From Hypoxylon rubiginosum (taxonomy: Eukaryota > Ascomycota > Sordariomycetes > Xylariales > Hypoxylaceae), in NCBI GenBank assembly GCA_902806565.1, contig CADCXA010000025.1, positions 2,976,001 to 3,040,000 of the forward strand: a stretch of DNA of 64,000 bases. Reading direction: 5' to 3'. Both the position numbers and the translations under genes were made by a program. This document shows, in pieces, positions 35,658-48,356 of this stretch. How positions within the stretch are numbered: position 1 is the stretch's first letter; the number at the start of each line of letters is the position of its first letter. The notes under the pieces are model-generated. The model saw only the letters and a list, made by a program, of their open reading frames with translations, did no database searches and was not told the origin of the DNA.

Positions 35658-37564
35658 ATGGATTCGAGTGACTTACCAGGAGTGCCTGACCGCGATGCTG
35701 GGGGTTCCGCATCGTCAAGGGAGCATCGGGGGGATGACCTCAACGATGCGGCTCGCGGTTACGATGTACCAGTGCCGCAGAGCCACGATGTAGATGATAC
35801 TACCTTGTCTCCCAGCCTAAGACGCGACGATCAAAACCAACCGAGCCTCAACAGCGAATTGGAAAAGACGGAGAGTCAAGAGAACCCAAGGGCGCATATA
35901 TTCCTCGGCAGACCTATGTCGATTATGCATGAGGCAGCTTTCTTCATCATCGTGTCGACAGCTAACTTCACTCCTCGTAAGTCTGCTAGCTCCGACCCCT
36001 TTCCCCTCCGAAATATACTAAATAGAACCCATTAGAATCCGGCTTTCACCAAGCACTCTGCATCCTGAACATCATAGGCACCGACCTGGGAGCTACGAGC
36101 CCGGGACAACTGATCTGGATCATTGCGGGCTACGGACTAACAGGGACGCTCATTCTCCTGGCAGGCCGCCTTGGGGATCTATACGGGCATAAGCTCATCT
36201 TCCTCGTCGGAAACGCCTGGTTCGCACTGTTCTCGCTTATCGCCGGGCTGTCCGTGTACACTCCTCGGCCGTATGCCGTCTTCCTCTTCGCGCGTATCAT
36301 GCAAGGCATCGGGCCAGCACTGCTGGTGCCGACGGCTGTAGCGTTGCTAGGTGTCACGTACGTGCCGGGGCCACGAAAGGCCATGCTGTTCGCTATCTTC
36401 GGGGCCATGGCTCCGGCTTCTGCTATCATCTCGCCGGCATTCACGAGCCTGATAGCTCTAGCGCAGTGGTCGTACGCGTTCTTCGCTTTGGCTGGCCTAT
36501 TGGTCTTCATCACGCTCGCTGGAGCGTTTATCATCCCAGATGGATTGTCTCCCGAGAAAGCGAGGGTGCCTCTGAAGGACTTTAGGACCTTGGCTACCGA
36601 GCTTGACATCATTGGCGGCTTGACAGGAGTCAGCGGCTTGATCCTCGTCAGTGTCGCTTGGAATCAGGCGTCAATCAATAGCTGGAAGGATCCTTACGTC
36701 CCCGTACTCCTCGTGGTTGGGATAATTCTATGCGTAAGCTTTGTCTTTGTGGAAAAGCACGCCCGGAAACCCTTGATACCACTTGAGGCTATCAACTCAG
36801 GAGTGATCTTTATTCTCGCCGCCGTCTTCTGCGGATGGGGCTGTTTTGGAATCTACATTTACTACGTCTGGGAGTTTTACGAGGTGCTGCGTGGCGCGTC
36901 GCCCCTGTTAGCCACAGCGATGCATAGCCCGATTCTAGTGAGCGGTATCGCAGCAGCCATAACCACCGGCCTGATCATTCACAGAGTCGGTCCCGCAGTC
37001 GTGATGGCTCTTGCGCTGTTGGCTTTTACAGTTGGCACCACCCTCATCGCCACAGCCCCCATCGACCAGACGTATTGGACACAGACTTTCCTCTGCAATG
37101 TAATCATCACTTGGGGGATGGACCTAAGCTTTCCGGCGGCGACACTCATGCTTTCAGACCTAGTTTCAAGCGAGCACCAAGGCATCGCGGCCAGCTTGGT
37201 GACCACTGTGGTGAATTATAGTGGCGCGCTGGCGTTGGGCGTTGCTGGGACTGTGGAACTCCAGGTGAACAACGGAGGAAAGACTAGTGAGGATATCTTG
37301 AAGGGCTACAGGGGAGCTTGGTAGTAAGTGATTTCCCCCCCTTTTCTCGTGTTTAGGGAAGTCGGAATTTCCCGATCGGACATGATTCGGGGCCATCGTT
37401 CCCGGAATATCTGGATCGTCTTCTTCGTGCTTGAAAAGGATACTGCTGACTCTCGTCGTTATAGCGTGGCTATCGGGTTGGGTGTAGTTGGTCTTATTCT
37501 GTGCCTGATCTTCACTTGGAAGTTCTCGAAACGTCAAAAAGAAAAACGCCCGGAAGTTGATTAG
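35658..37564 (+). CDS. MFS transporter, DHA2-type drug/H+ antiporter
   Basis: Exons 35658-35976, 36036-37323 and 37465-37564 join in phase and give about 568 residues. A hydrophilic N-terminus of about 90 residues precedes roughly 14 hydrophobic helices, as in the 14-spanner DHA2 group. Motif A is seen as LAGRLGDLYGHK after helix 2, and ARIMQGIGPALLVPTAVALL corresponds to helix 4 and motif B. GAMAPASAIISPAF lies where the antiporter motif C falls, though it is weak. The short last exon encodes the final helix (VAIGLGVVGLILCLIFTW) and a basic end (KRQKEKRPEVD). It is a plasma- or vacuolar-membrane exporter by family; substrates are unknown. It is not next to any recognisable biosynthetic genes. 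Confidence 0.9.
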
Positions 37565-39919
37565 GAACACCGATCGAAGAGCAATATTCGAGCCATATCT
37601 GGTTACGGGTTTGGTAACTCCTGTGCTGTAACTTTCAGCTGTCCGGAATGAATCGTACGAATGCTTATTTTCTAGTAACCGACAAATGCAGACCCCGTTT
37701 CGACCTCAGGAGGTGGTACACACGGCATCGCGCGGGCTAACTGGGCGAAACAGTTGCGTGGCATATCTCTTAGGTAGTAACCAATACATAGGGAAATAGT
37801 TATCGTGTGATCATATTTTCTCCCTCGCCTATCACATTTCATGACACCTGAATCTACTTGTAGGAGGAGGCGGCCTTTCTCTCCGGCACCATAGGAAGTC
37901 GACGAATGTCATTGTCTCGGAAGACGTTGCTATTTGCCACGGGTTCTTGCGGTTCGGATGGAGAACGGGTGCAAATGTGATTAACGCGCAGAGGTAGGTT
38001 GTCACATACTGTAACCAACATTCTGGCTTGGTACAAATAAGGCACACGGACCCGTCATTCTCAAGTCGGCGGCGTAACATAATAACAAGAGTTCGGACCG
38101 GATGCAATCAAGGGCGCGCGGGTTGTATTCCGACGGCCGACGTATAGGAGTCGCCTAAATAATGTGGATCATAGATATTCTCTTTCGTTGGATATCTCCA
38201 ACTTGCAGAGGTTGATCGAGAGCAATGGGGGAATATGATGTTTCCCGAACGAATACAAGGTACCGTCATGGCATGTTGGCTTGTTGGCTCTATATCGTCT
38301 TATCATCTGAGCCAAGCAAACTGGTGCAAGGCCCAGCTGAAAATTCTTCACATGGCGACTCCGTCTTGCGTCGTGCGTCTTGCGTAATACCATTTTTGGG
38401 CGAGTCGTGCACCTGTAAGCTGATTCCGCCGCTTTGGCGCGGTGTGTGGTGTGTAGATTACTTTGGATACTTTTTGATGAATGTTTCCTGACCTGAGGTA
38501 TCATTTGGACCTGTTAGGTACACGGCCATGGCCCAGGCCCAGCTGTGGATCGGGGACAACAAGGCAAAGAAGCCCGGGCGGTACCTAAGGTAGCTTGTAG
38601 CTTGCACCTGTTGAGACGAAAGGGGCAGGGGAGCGGAGTGGTCTGCGGTTGGTGTTGAGGGGTGCAAAGGGGCGCGAGGGGTGCTGTTAAGGAGACCATC
38701 CAGGTGGTTCCAGTTGACAGCCCACGATTATTTTGCCATTTACCAACATTTACCAACATTACCACCTTAGATTGCCACCACTGTACGAGAGCGTATGGGC
38801 ACTGACAGGCACAGGCACGCCTGGCACGCCTGGTACGCCGCACGCACCTATCATTTTCAGCAGAGAATTAAATAAATAGTCAGGACAGCCAACTTACACA
38901 AAACCTCATCTCATCTCATCCTGGAGCGGGATTCTTATAAGAACCAGAGAATACGATCCTCCTTTTTTCTAAGTTTCTAAGTTTCGAGAAGCGACGTGAG
39001 CGACGACAAGATACGATCCCTTCATCATACGTTTTCCATTTTCCGTTTTCCGTGTCAGTCGACAAAGATACCCGGCACCGCATTGAAGCTGCGCAATGTG
39101 GGAATATTTCGATCGCAGAGAATCCCTTATTCTGTTCATATCTCTGTACCTCCCGTCTTTCTAAGACTTTTTGCTTCTGTGATCGACGGCAAGTGCGGGA
39201 GGCCATTCATTTACCCACTTGGTCGGTCTGTGAATACATACCTTTTTCTTTTAGCTAGGATCTTAGCTAGGAGATAAGGCAGTAGGTACAGTGCAAGCAA
39301 AGCAGGCAAGCAGGGCTACAAAGATAGCTCCGAAGGTTCTGAAGGTCCTGAAGGTTCTGAAGGAAGGAGGGCGAATTATCACCGATAACAAATCGCCACT
39401 GTCAACTTAATAATTGAAGTCGCAGCTGCCTTTCGAAAGGGCATTGGATTACGACTACGGTTTGCACCTGAAGTCTTGAAACATCAGGTAGACGGGATCA
39501 CCTGCCTCCATCTGCCTTCCATCCTCTTGCCTGCTCGGAAAAACATAACAATGGCCTACAGAGGTTGGTGCCTTTGTTTTACACTTTACGTTCCTTTAGT
39601 CTAGAACAACACAACACTACTCTTGTTTTCCTTTCCTACCTGCAACCTACTACTACATTAACACATCACGCATTCACACATTCCACTCTGCACTTTGAAA
39701 TTTGCACTTTGCACACCACAAATCACACACGACACACCACACGCCACATTCTAACACACGACACCCTAATACTCTTCTCCCTCCCTCCCTCTCTTACATC
39801 ATTCCCCACTGGTAAGCACCAAACATCGCGCCCGATGCCTAGCATCTACAAGGTGCCCTCCTAGGCTGCTAAGTAAAAAGAAAAGGAACTACAAACTAAA
39901 ACCCATGTGTGCAACCTAG
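37565..39919. other. 2.3-kb region without a fully supported gene
   Basis: No domain-bearing frame is seen in most of it. Near the right end (39541-39919) there is probably the leader, first exon and first intron of the RING protein gene: an ATG at 39551 (ATGGCCTACAGAG) would join in phase to the exon at 39920. Small direct repeats occur near 38738-38765 and 39330-39365. Confidence 0.4.
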
Positions 39920-41253
39920 TATCCCAATCGCAAGCGGATTTCGCCTCTGCCTATCCCAGCGACCTCGACACGGCCATCTTAAACCGACCGATCCTCCACG
40001 AACCCTTTGCACCACACAGTCCGACAATTCCCCAGTTCGCCTTTGGCAGCTCGGCACAGCAACAATATACTGACGACAACCAACTACCTTCTCTACCCGC
40101 CCTATTTAGCGTGTCGCCCTTCGAATTCGGGCATTTCTCCCAAGTCAATAATTTCCCACCACCATATCAACACCACGTCCTGTCGCCGCCTGCTCTCAGC
40201 TACGATCAGAACCAGGAGAGATTCGGTTGGGCGCCTCCTAGGCTAGAGTCTACCTTCCCCCAATTAGACACGGCTCCGAGTGCACAAGAGCCTCATCCCT
40301 CCGCTGCCCCGCCGCAGTCCCAACAACTGTCTAGACTGTCGTCATTGACCACTCACACCCAACTTCCTCAGCCGAACAGATCAGCTCCCGAAACACCCAG
40401 TGACGATTACTATTTGGCTGCCTTGGTCGACAACAATTTTTCCTCGCCTTCGCTCCCCCCAATCAACAGCAGCCCACTACCACCTTCAAGGCCGCACTCC
40501 TCCAATGTGCCAAAACCTCTAGAAGTAGGCGAGAGGATATCAATGCCTAGATTTGGCAGACGAAGAACAAGCAAGGCTGGCCTGGTTGATTTGACGAAGG
40601 AGGAACCGGATCTCGACTCTGCGTTTGGTATCGACCCTAGAGCACCGACAATGCCGCGAAAGCGAACCGCCACTGGCGCAAACGGCGAAGGCAATGCTGC
40701 TTATAAGCGACGACGAACATCTCGATCCTCCCCATCCACGTCTAATAAAGCAAGCAAGTCAAGACGGATAGAGACGTCTACTGCTACCTCTCCGTTTGCG
40801 GATGACGAACTCGCCGGCGATGCTGCCAACCAAGATGGCCATGAGACTATCGATTTGTCCAATGCCTCGGACGTTCCCCAGGAGCTCATGGCCCCCAAGG
40901 TCGACAAGCGAATCAAGTTAGGCACGTTTCAATGTGTCATTTGCATGGACAACTGTGCTCACTTGACCGTCACACATTGCGGTATGTCGGAGATGATTTG
41001 CTTTTCAGCCCGTGTTTACTGTAGTTTTGGACTATGTTATACTAACTAGGCTTGCGTCTTAGGCCATCTCTTCTGCTCCGAATGCTTGCACTCAGCCCTT
41101 CATATAGACAATATGAAGAAGACGTGCCCTGTTTGTCGAACGAAAGTAGACCTGAAGGATAAGAAGGGCAAGAATACGAAGTCGTTCTACCACCTCGAGC
41201 TGAAGATCATGACTGCCAACAAGAAAGGCAAGCAGCCTGCTGGACCTTCATGA
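39920..41253 (+). CDS. RING-finger protein, SLX8-like (possible SUMO-targeted ubiquitin ligase)
   Basis: Coding exons 39920-40981 and 41063-41253 are joined by an 81-nt intron (donor GTATGT, branch ATACTAACT, acceptor TTAG), giving about 417 residues plus a missing start. The first 330 residues are disordered and rich in Ser, Pro and Gln, with basic patches (PRFGRRRTSK, YKRRRTSRS). They also carry acidic-flanked hydrophobic stretches that may be SUMO-interaction motifs, such as GLVDLTKEEPDL and ETIDLSN. A C-terminal C3HC4 RING is complete after splicing: CVICMDN, THCGHLFCSECL and KKTCPVC. This architecture matches Slx8/RNF4-type ligases of the nucleus. The open frame begins at an acceptor (ACCTAG at 39919) without an ATG, so a 5' exon is needed, possibly at 39551-39563. 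Confidence 0.8.
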
Positions 41254-42112
41254 ACTAGGAGCTGGTCCCGTGCTCTCATCTAGCTGACGTGGTGCAGACG
41301 CGGCTCAGATAGGAACCGGATGAAGAGGGGTGGCGAGGGGTGGCAAGATATAGCAGCGACGTGGAGAAAAGCTACGAACACGCGGGTATTACTAGACTTC
41401 GACTCAGCACAAAAGTCGAAATAGGGTGTCTACAAATACGTGGAACCCCTTTAAAGAGGAAGACTTTTTTCTGTCGACCCATATAATGGCATTAGCAATC
41501 ACGGATACGGACAGGAACGCATGACTGCATAGGATCGGAACCAAGGCGCTGATTTGAGGTTCTGCATATAAGAGGAGTTCGTTCATACATCCACGGCGTG
41601 ATACCCCAATTATTTTTTCCCCGTCTCAATCAGGGGCCCCGGTGGCAGTGGCCGTTTTCTCCCCCCCATTTTCCCTCCTGTCTCGAGGGATAGCTACGGC
41701 TTGTGTACATTGCTATAAATGAGAAAGCGAGGCCTCTGGTCTTTCTGTAGCTGTACGTATTGGGTCCAATACAAATACCATCTACAGAATGCAAATGTCT
41801 ATCAAGGCAGTAATAGGGTGATGAGATCTTGCTGGTGCTAGGAAATAGTGACGCCACGCTGGATATGTACGGTTATTGTAGGCCATATTTCACAACTAAC
41901 AGGTATCTCCCAAGCCCTTTACTACGATACTACTATACATCATATTTCTGCCACCACATTCCCCAATTCGTAGTTGTGTATCTCAAACATCATGCATCAT
42001 GTGCTCATTAATGAAATCAGCCCGATATAGGAATCAATTCTATCTTGTATTACGCTAAATGCGCCTCTACCCATACATACTACGCCATGTCTCGCTAAAT
42101 TCCATTACTACA
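41254..42112. other. Intergenic region between convergent genes
   Basis: It is probably the 3' ends of the RING gene and the CLC gene. Short frames here have no recognisable product. Confidence 0.4.
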
Positions 42113-45084
42113 TTACAAAATGCCACCCCTCTGATCATCAGCAGGTGAGTCCGCAGCGACACCATCACCTCCCAACAAACCACCACGTTCTCCCGTCGGC
42201 GACGCCTCGTCATCGTCCCCATCGTCGTCGTCATCGTCACCTCGCATCCCCTGCCCAGCCATCCCGGCCATCCCGGCCCTCATACCACCACCGCCACCAC
42301 CACCATCACCACCATCACCGCTACGCCTCGCCTCCTCGGCGCCGTTGAGAACATACCAGCAGTCCTTCTTAGTTAGCAAGCCCTGGAGGACGCCTCGGTC
42401 GGAGAAGAGCACGTAGCGGACGCCGAGCTTCTGGAAGTAGGCGACGGCGAGGTGAAGACTAGAGCGGGAAGGGAGGGTGAGCGGGGTCTGGTCCATCCAG
42501 GGGCGCAGGTCGAGGGCGGGGGCGCGGGGGTCGTCGTTCCCGCCGAGGAGGAGAGGCTGGCGCGAGAAGAAGGCCTCGGCCTCGGGGGGCAGGTTCCGCG
42601 GGGGCTGGGTGCCGGCGGCGAGGTTGTAGGCGAGCTCGGCGCGGCTGATGTAGCCGAGGAGGACGGCGTCGCGCGGGTCGCTGACGACGGGGAAGCCGCG
42701 GTAGTCGCAGGCGGCGAGGACGCCGCGGAGGCTGGCGATGGTGTGGCCGGTGGCGGTGAGGACGACGAGGTCCTCGACGCGCGTCATGATCTGCGAGGCC
42801 GGGACGTCGTCGGGCACGTGCCGGGCGCCCCCCCCTTCGTCGCCCGAGTCGAGGAAGGGGTACTCGTTGAAGCGGATCCAGCTCTCGTAGATGCCGCGGC
42901 GGGAGAAGGCGTCGCCGACCCACTTGGACAGCATGACGGCCACCATGATGGGGAGCACGTACGTGAGCGCGCCCGTGAGCTCGAACATGATGACGACGAT
43001 GGACACCGTCATGCGCGTGACCCCGGCCAGCGTCGCCGCCGCCCCGATCATGGCGTACACGCCCGGCGTCACGCACGCCCTTCCCGGGTCGCACGTGCCG
43101 AAGGCGAAGAAGCCCGGGTGGTTGTGCTGCCAGATCTCCATGACGATGCCGACGGCGCGGCCCGAGAGGGCGCCGATGGCCATGGACGGCAGGATGATGC
43201 CGGCCGGGATCTGCAGGCCGAAGGTGATGGAGGCGAGGAAGAAGCCGAGGACGGCCGCGAATAGGAGTAGGACGATGGTACCGGCCGTCGCCGCGCCCTT
43301 CCTGCAGAGACCGAATTGGTCGTCGAGCACCAGCGCGCAGTCGGAGAAGAGCGAGGACACTAGCTCCGAGGACTGTGCTCGCATGTAAAAATTAGGATAG
43401 TTGATGAGGGCCGTCAGGAAGGCCACCAATACGACCTGCGTCAGGGGTCCCGGTAGCCACGTGGCCGACTTCTTCCATTGCGCCACGCGCATGTTGGCCT
43501 TGATGAAGAGTCCGCCGTAGATGCCACCCAGTATGCCTAAGAAGGTGAAGGGGATAATTTCGAAGCCATGCCACCCGGTGCTGAACTTGACCTGGTACAG
43601 CACGAGCTTGCCAGACCGGAACGGGTCGAAGGCCTGGAGCACGACGGCTGCTGTCATGGCACACACGAAACTCTGCCACATGGTCTTGTCGGGGAAGTAG
43701 TAAGAGAGCTGTTCAAGACTGAACAATACACCTCCAATGGGAGACCCGAATGCTACAGAAATTCCCGATGCTGCCGCGGCAGACAGGACTTCTCGTTTTC
43801 GTGCTACTCCTAGTTAGCAGCCGTATTAAAGTCTTAGCATCCAGAAGTAACACATGCCTTCATTAGTGTTGATATTCGGAAATAGTTTGATAAACACATT
43901 CGCGCAACAGCAGGCGACGTGTACCAAGGGGCCCTCCTTTCCTAACCACATGCCCGACGCAACAGCAAGACACTTCCCCTAGTTAGTAGAGTTCCCCGTA
44001 ATATAAACACAGATCAATATAGAACATACCAATCCTAAAGACTTCGTGACCAGCGTCCAAGCCCCTAAAAACCGTCGGATGACGAAGCCTCCCAACACCG
44101 TTTTTATCTCGGGTATACCGCTGTGCTTGGCATAAATCGCATACTCCTTGACCAGGAATCCGGCACACAGAGCAAACGTCACCTATACGGATGATAGGTT
44201 AGCTGGCCACTCATAGATTACACTTGCTAGAGAGAACTCACGGAGAGCAGCAGAAAGAAGAAGTACTCCACAAACCACTTCCCGCCCGCCGACGCGACCC
44301 CCAGCGCCGCGGCCCACGGCTTCCAACCCAGGCACTTGTCGCCCTGGTCGTAGCCGAAGCAGCAGAACTGCTTGTTCAGGTAGAACGCGCCGCCCTCGGG
44401 CCCCGAGGCGCAGTACCCCGTCTTGACGTCGCCGAGCCAGTCCGACGCGACGTCGATGCCGGCCGCGAGCGCGCCGACGGCGACGCCCGTCAGCACGAGG
44501 ACGACCCACGTCTGGCTCGCGTCCAGCAGCCGCCGCGCGTACCCCACGACGCCCGTGGCGCCCGCGTACAGCGCCCGCAGGCGCTGCCGCTCCTTCGTGT
44601 ACTCGAAGATCCAGTCGATGGCCGTCAGGTCCTCGTACCCGACCCGCCGCCCGGGGCCCTCGACGTACCAGTCGAGCGGGGCCCCTTCCTTGGGGGCGTC
44701 CGACGCGCTCTCGTTGTTGCGATCCGTGCTCGGATGCAGGCCTTGCAGTCTGGTCGGGGTGGCAGCCCCGGAAAGCGGCGGCCGTGGGGAAGTACCCGGC
44801 CCCAAGCGATTGCCCGTCAGCGTAGACAGCAATCGGCCGGGCTGCGAGAAGACGGACTGCTTCTGCTTCCTCTTGAAACTCATAGGCTCGGCTAATTCCT
44901 CGCTTAAGGGGTCGTCGCTCAGGACGTCACCGTCGTCGTTGCCGTCGAACAGGTTGTCAAGCTCGTCTCTCTCGTCGTCATCGTCGGCGGCTGTCGGCGG
45001 CGGGGGGTCGTTCGGCGATCTCGAGGAGGAAGATGAGCCTTCTCCCCCCTCGTGGGTGTTTATGAAATTCCTGCTGCTTGCCAT
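42113..45084 (-). CDS. CLC-family voltage-gated chloride channel/antiporter
   Basis: Four exons are inferred: 45084-44242, 44182-44030, 43978-43858 and 43809-42113, giving about 937 residues. The cytosolic N-terminus is long and acidic. Pore motifs are intact: [12 protein letters not shown], then GKEGPLVH with the gating Glu (about 345, recovered by splicing), [18 protein letters not shown], and [12 protein letters not shown] in the chloride-binding helix (about 573). Two CBS-like segments follow (about 705-900), including [20 protein letters not shown] and [20 protein letters not shown]. The end is low-complexity with Gly and Asp runs. Fungal relatives (yeast Gef1) move chloride in Golgi/vacuole membranes or the plasma membrane. 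The third intron uses a GC donor (G|GCATGT) with acceptor CTAG; no GT donor there keeps the frame. Confidence 0.94.
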
Positions 45085-45624
45085 CTCGAAGGCCCGATGA
45101 TGCGAACTGCCATATCGCAGTGTCTAGGCTACGCTGTTGGGCTGTTTCGTGATATCGAGATACCTGGGTAGTTAGAAGCATATGCAGGTTTCATGGTTGC
45201 GCATTTGTGTTGCGGCTTTGCGATCGGCGAGGCTGGTAGGGGTCATAAGGTCATAAGGTCATAATCGCTGGAACTTGTACCTATTATTAGCTAGCTGCAT
45301 GCTGTAGCTTGTAGCATGCTTCCGTCCGATAACGATAAGGCGATAAGGAACAGATTCTATATTTAAGGGGTGAGGCTGATACCCGACAATTAATACCATG
45401 TCTTTCTTATTATTCGCAGAGCTAAATATAAGACTTTACAGATTACGATTTCAGCGTGCTGTTTGATTATTTTCATTAATGGGTTAATTCATTTGACCTG
45501 ATCCAAAGCTTCCCAAGTGCTCTACTACACCGTTGTCATGCACTACTTCTATAGCTTACACAGCTTTTCTAGTAGAAACTATCTCGGGATTCCTGCTTAT
45601 TGATTCCTCGGCACTTGCTCTCCT
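45085..45624. other. Intergenic region
   Basis: It lies between two same-strand genes, with a GGTCATAA triplicate near 45239-45263. It is probably the CLC promoter and the aminopeptidase 3' end. I see nothing else. Confidence 0.4.
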
Positions 45625-48356
45625 TTACTGGAGGTAGCCATTGGCGCCCAGCCACTCCTTGAGGACCGCGGCATCTCTCTCACGGTATGCCGCACGACCG
45701 CGGATAGCATCCTTCACCTGCTCCAACGTGCGGTCGAAGGCGCTCGTATCCTTGTCCTTAAAGAAGGCATCGATCTCATCAATGTACTTGGTATTCGTGA
45801 ACTTCTGCAGAGTGAGCTTGACAAACCGATCCAGGACCACCGGATTCGCCATCTTTGTCGTCAGTTTCTCCCAGTTCTCCTGAATGTACTTCCACTGGAT
45901 CGGACGCGCGACTGAGTTGTTAGACATGGCACTGCCGAGCGAGTGCATGTCACCTGAAGGTACGGATTCGGAGGGAGGGACCGGCGGTGACAGGTCGCAG
46001 TTGAAAGGTAGAAGGCTTTTGGAGATAATCTCGGGATTGCGGACATGGCCTAACGAGGCAAGGCACACCTCTTTGGCATCAATAGACTTGCCAGTATACC
46101 ATTCTTTCTTGAGAGCCTTCACTGCCTTTTCCGGGTCGGTCTTTATGCCGGCGCGGTAGACTACCGTTCTCAAATTAGGATGTATGGGGGTTCCTTCATC
46201 AGCCCAAGAATTGAAGAGCGATTTGGCCTTTTCCGTTACCCTATAACCTTGGTAAGCTTTTCCGATGAAGTCTTCTTCCTGCTATGGGATAAGTAGAAAA
46301 GGACGACTTACTCCGGGTGACCATTTGCTGCAGCACTCAGCAGGAGTCTCTTGCGTAGCAATCCTGTGAGGTAGTCCTCCCCTTCTGGAAATTCCCAACC
46401 AACCTGCTCGACTACACCGCTGATAAGCTTGAGGGTGAACTTCTCTAGACCATGTTTGATCGTGTCGTCCTCGCCAAAGATTGCCTTGACCAGGTTGAGA
46501 GAGTCGAGAACCTGGGCCCAGCAAAGGTGGTTGGTTTCGCGTCCGAAGCCGTCGATAAAAGAGAGAAGGGCAGGGGTTGTACCATAACCCGAAAAGGCCA
46601 AGTCAGCTGCGGAACCGACGATAGAGATCTTGTCCTCATTGCTCAAGCGGTCAAGCTGCGTGCCAAGCTTCGCAAGACGAGCAGGAGGGTAGTTTGTTCG
46701 GTAGAATCCGGCGGCGTTACTGTTCAGCTTGTAGAAGTCGTCATCGATGTCGCGGATTGTCGTGACTCTGTCCGTGAGAGCTAATTTCTTGACACCCTGC
46801 TGTCCGACCTGGCCTTGTAGGGAGAGCGGGACCCACCATACGGTCTCATCCTCCTCAGGCTTCACGTCGCCGGTCGACAAATATCGGTTTTGTTTGATCG
46901 AGATTTGGCCAGGCTCCTCGGCGACTGTCAGTAATGGATGGCCAATCTTCTCGATCCAATTGCTCATCAGACCGTTGACATCAGTCCCAGATGCCTCAGA
47001 TAGGGCTTCCCAAAGATATTCCGTCTTCGCGTTCCCATAAGCATGCTTCCTCAGATACGCTCCGACTCCCTGGAGGAAAGTCTTCTCGCCAAGTTGGCTG
47101 ACCAGCATTCGTAAGGTAGAGCATCCTTTAAGGTAGCTGATGTGGTCGAAGATTTGGTTCACGTCGAGAGCATCCTTAACTGGAACGTGAACGGGATGAG
47201 ACGCGCGCATTCCGTCCAATCTGAAGGCCATCTCCATCCCCTCGTTCACGAACTGAGCCCAAACCTCCCAGTCGGGATGGAACTCATTAACGGCGTACCA
47301 ACCGGCCCAGGTAGCAAAAGACTCGTTCAGCCACAGCTCGTCCCACCAATCCATAGTTACGAGGTTGCCGAACCACTGATGAGCTAGTTCGTGAGCGACG
47401 ACGTAAGCAACCCGGTTCTTGTATCTAGCATCCGAGGTTTTCTCATCGAAGAGGACGGCGGTGGTACGGTACGTCACCAAGCCCCAGTTCTCCATGGCGC
47501 CGTGGGTAAACTCGTGGACGGCGAGCAAGTCGGACTTGGGAAGGGGGTAGTCGATACCGAAGCTCTCCGAGAACAAGTCGATAGTCTTTGGCGCATGCTC
47601 CAAAGCAAACCGACCTTGCTCCTTTAGGCCTCGTGTGGTATATACGCGAACGGGGATCTGCTTCCCGTTGTATCGTCTGTCGGTGTAAGCCTCGACGTAC
47701 TCGAAATCGCCAATGGCCCAAGCCAAGAGGTAGGTGCTCATGATAGGTGTTCGTTCGAAGGAGACCATCACGAAGCCATCCCTAGTTTTGGAAGAGCCTT
47801 TGACGGGCATATTGGACAAAGCGACCTGGTCATCCGGGATTTCGATATGAAAATCGAAGGTTGCCTTCAGTCGAGGTTCATCGAAGCAAGGGAAAGCTCG
47901 GCGGGCATCACAGGCTTCGAACTGGGTACTCAGCATGTAGTGGAACGCCTCGTCTCTAGGCACGGAAGCTGCTGCAGGTACTACAGGCTTGTATTTGCTG
48001 CGATAAAAGCCCGCCATATCGTTATTCATGGTTCCCTGGAAGGTGATCTGAAGAGCGGCTTTCTGAGAGGCTGGGACCTCGTCAGCGAAGACGAGGGTTG
48101 CACGCTGCTTCTTCTCATCGTAGTTAAAGGTAGTGGTTTCTAGGGACTGAGTAGCCTTGGTGTGCTGGACGGTGATTTTAGCCGTAAGCAGCTTCAGCTC
48201 GATAGAGTTAATGACAATCTCCTTGGTAGGTTCTGTGATGGAGACATCAATAGTAACATTGCCTTGGTAAGACCAATCTTCGAACTTGAGCTCGGAGATG
48301 GAGAGGTCGTAATGTGAAGGGGTAACGGTAGAAGAGAGGACGTCTCGGTCTGCCAT
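45625..48356 (-). CDS. M1-family zinc aminopeptidase (Ape2/Aap1-like)
   Basis: Exon 1 is 48356-46312 and exon 2 is 46240-45625. The 71-nt intron (donor GTAAGT, acceptor TTATAG) joins GHPE to VTEKAKSLFNSW, as the family predicts, giving 886 residues. It is a zinc exopeptidase removing N-terminal residues from peptides. The substrate motif GAMENWG is at about 286, and the zinc site HELAHQW with the later Glu in LWLNESFATW is at about 320-345. The C-terminal ERAP1-like helical domain is complete (IHPNLRTVVYRAG onwards). ATG 48356 starts the conserved part (MADRDVLSSTVTPSHYDL). The same frame is open upstream to ATG 49031, and the residues just before 48356 (SRSFSSTPRLS) look like a mitochondrial leader. 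A longer, organelle-targeted form is therefore possible. Confidence 0.95.

Noticed and set aside
42452..43264. Long open frame of 270 codons opposite the CLC gene
   Set aside because: It is antisense to a clear CLC coding exon of high GC content, and its repetitive Glu/Val/Arg/Gly composition is typical of a shadow frame.
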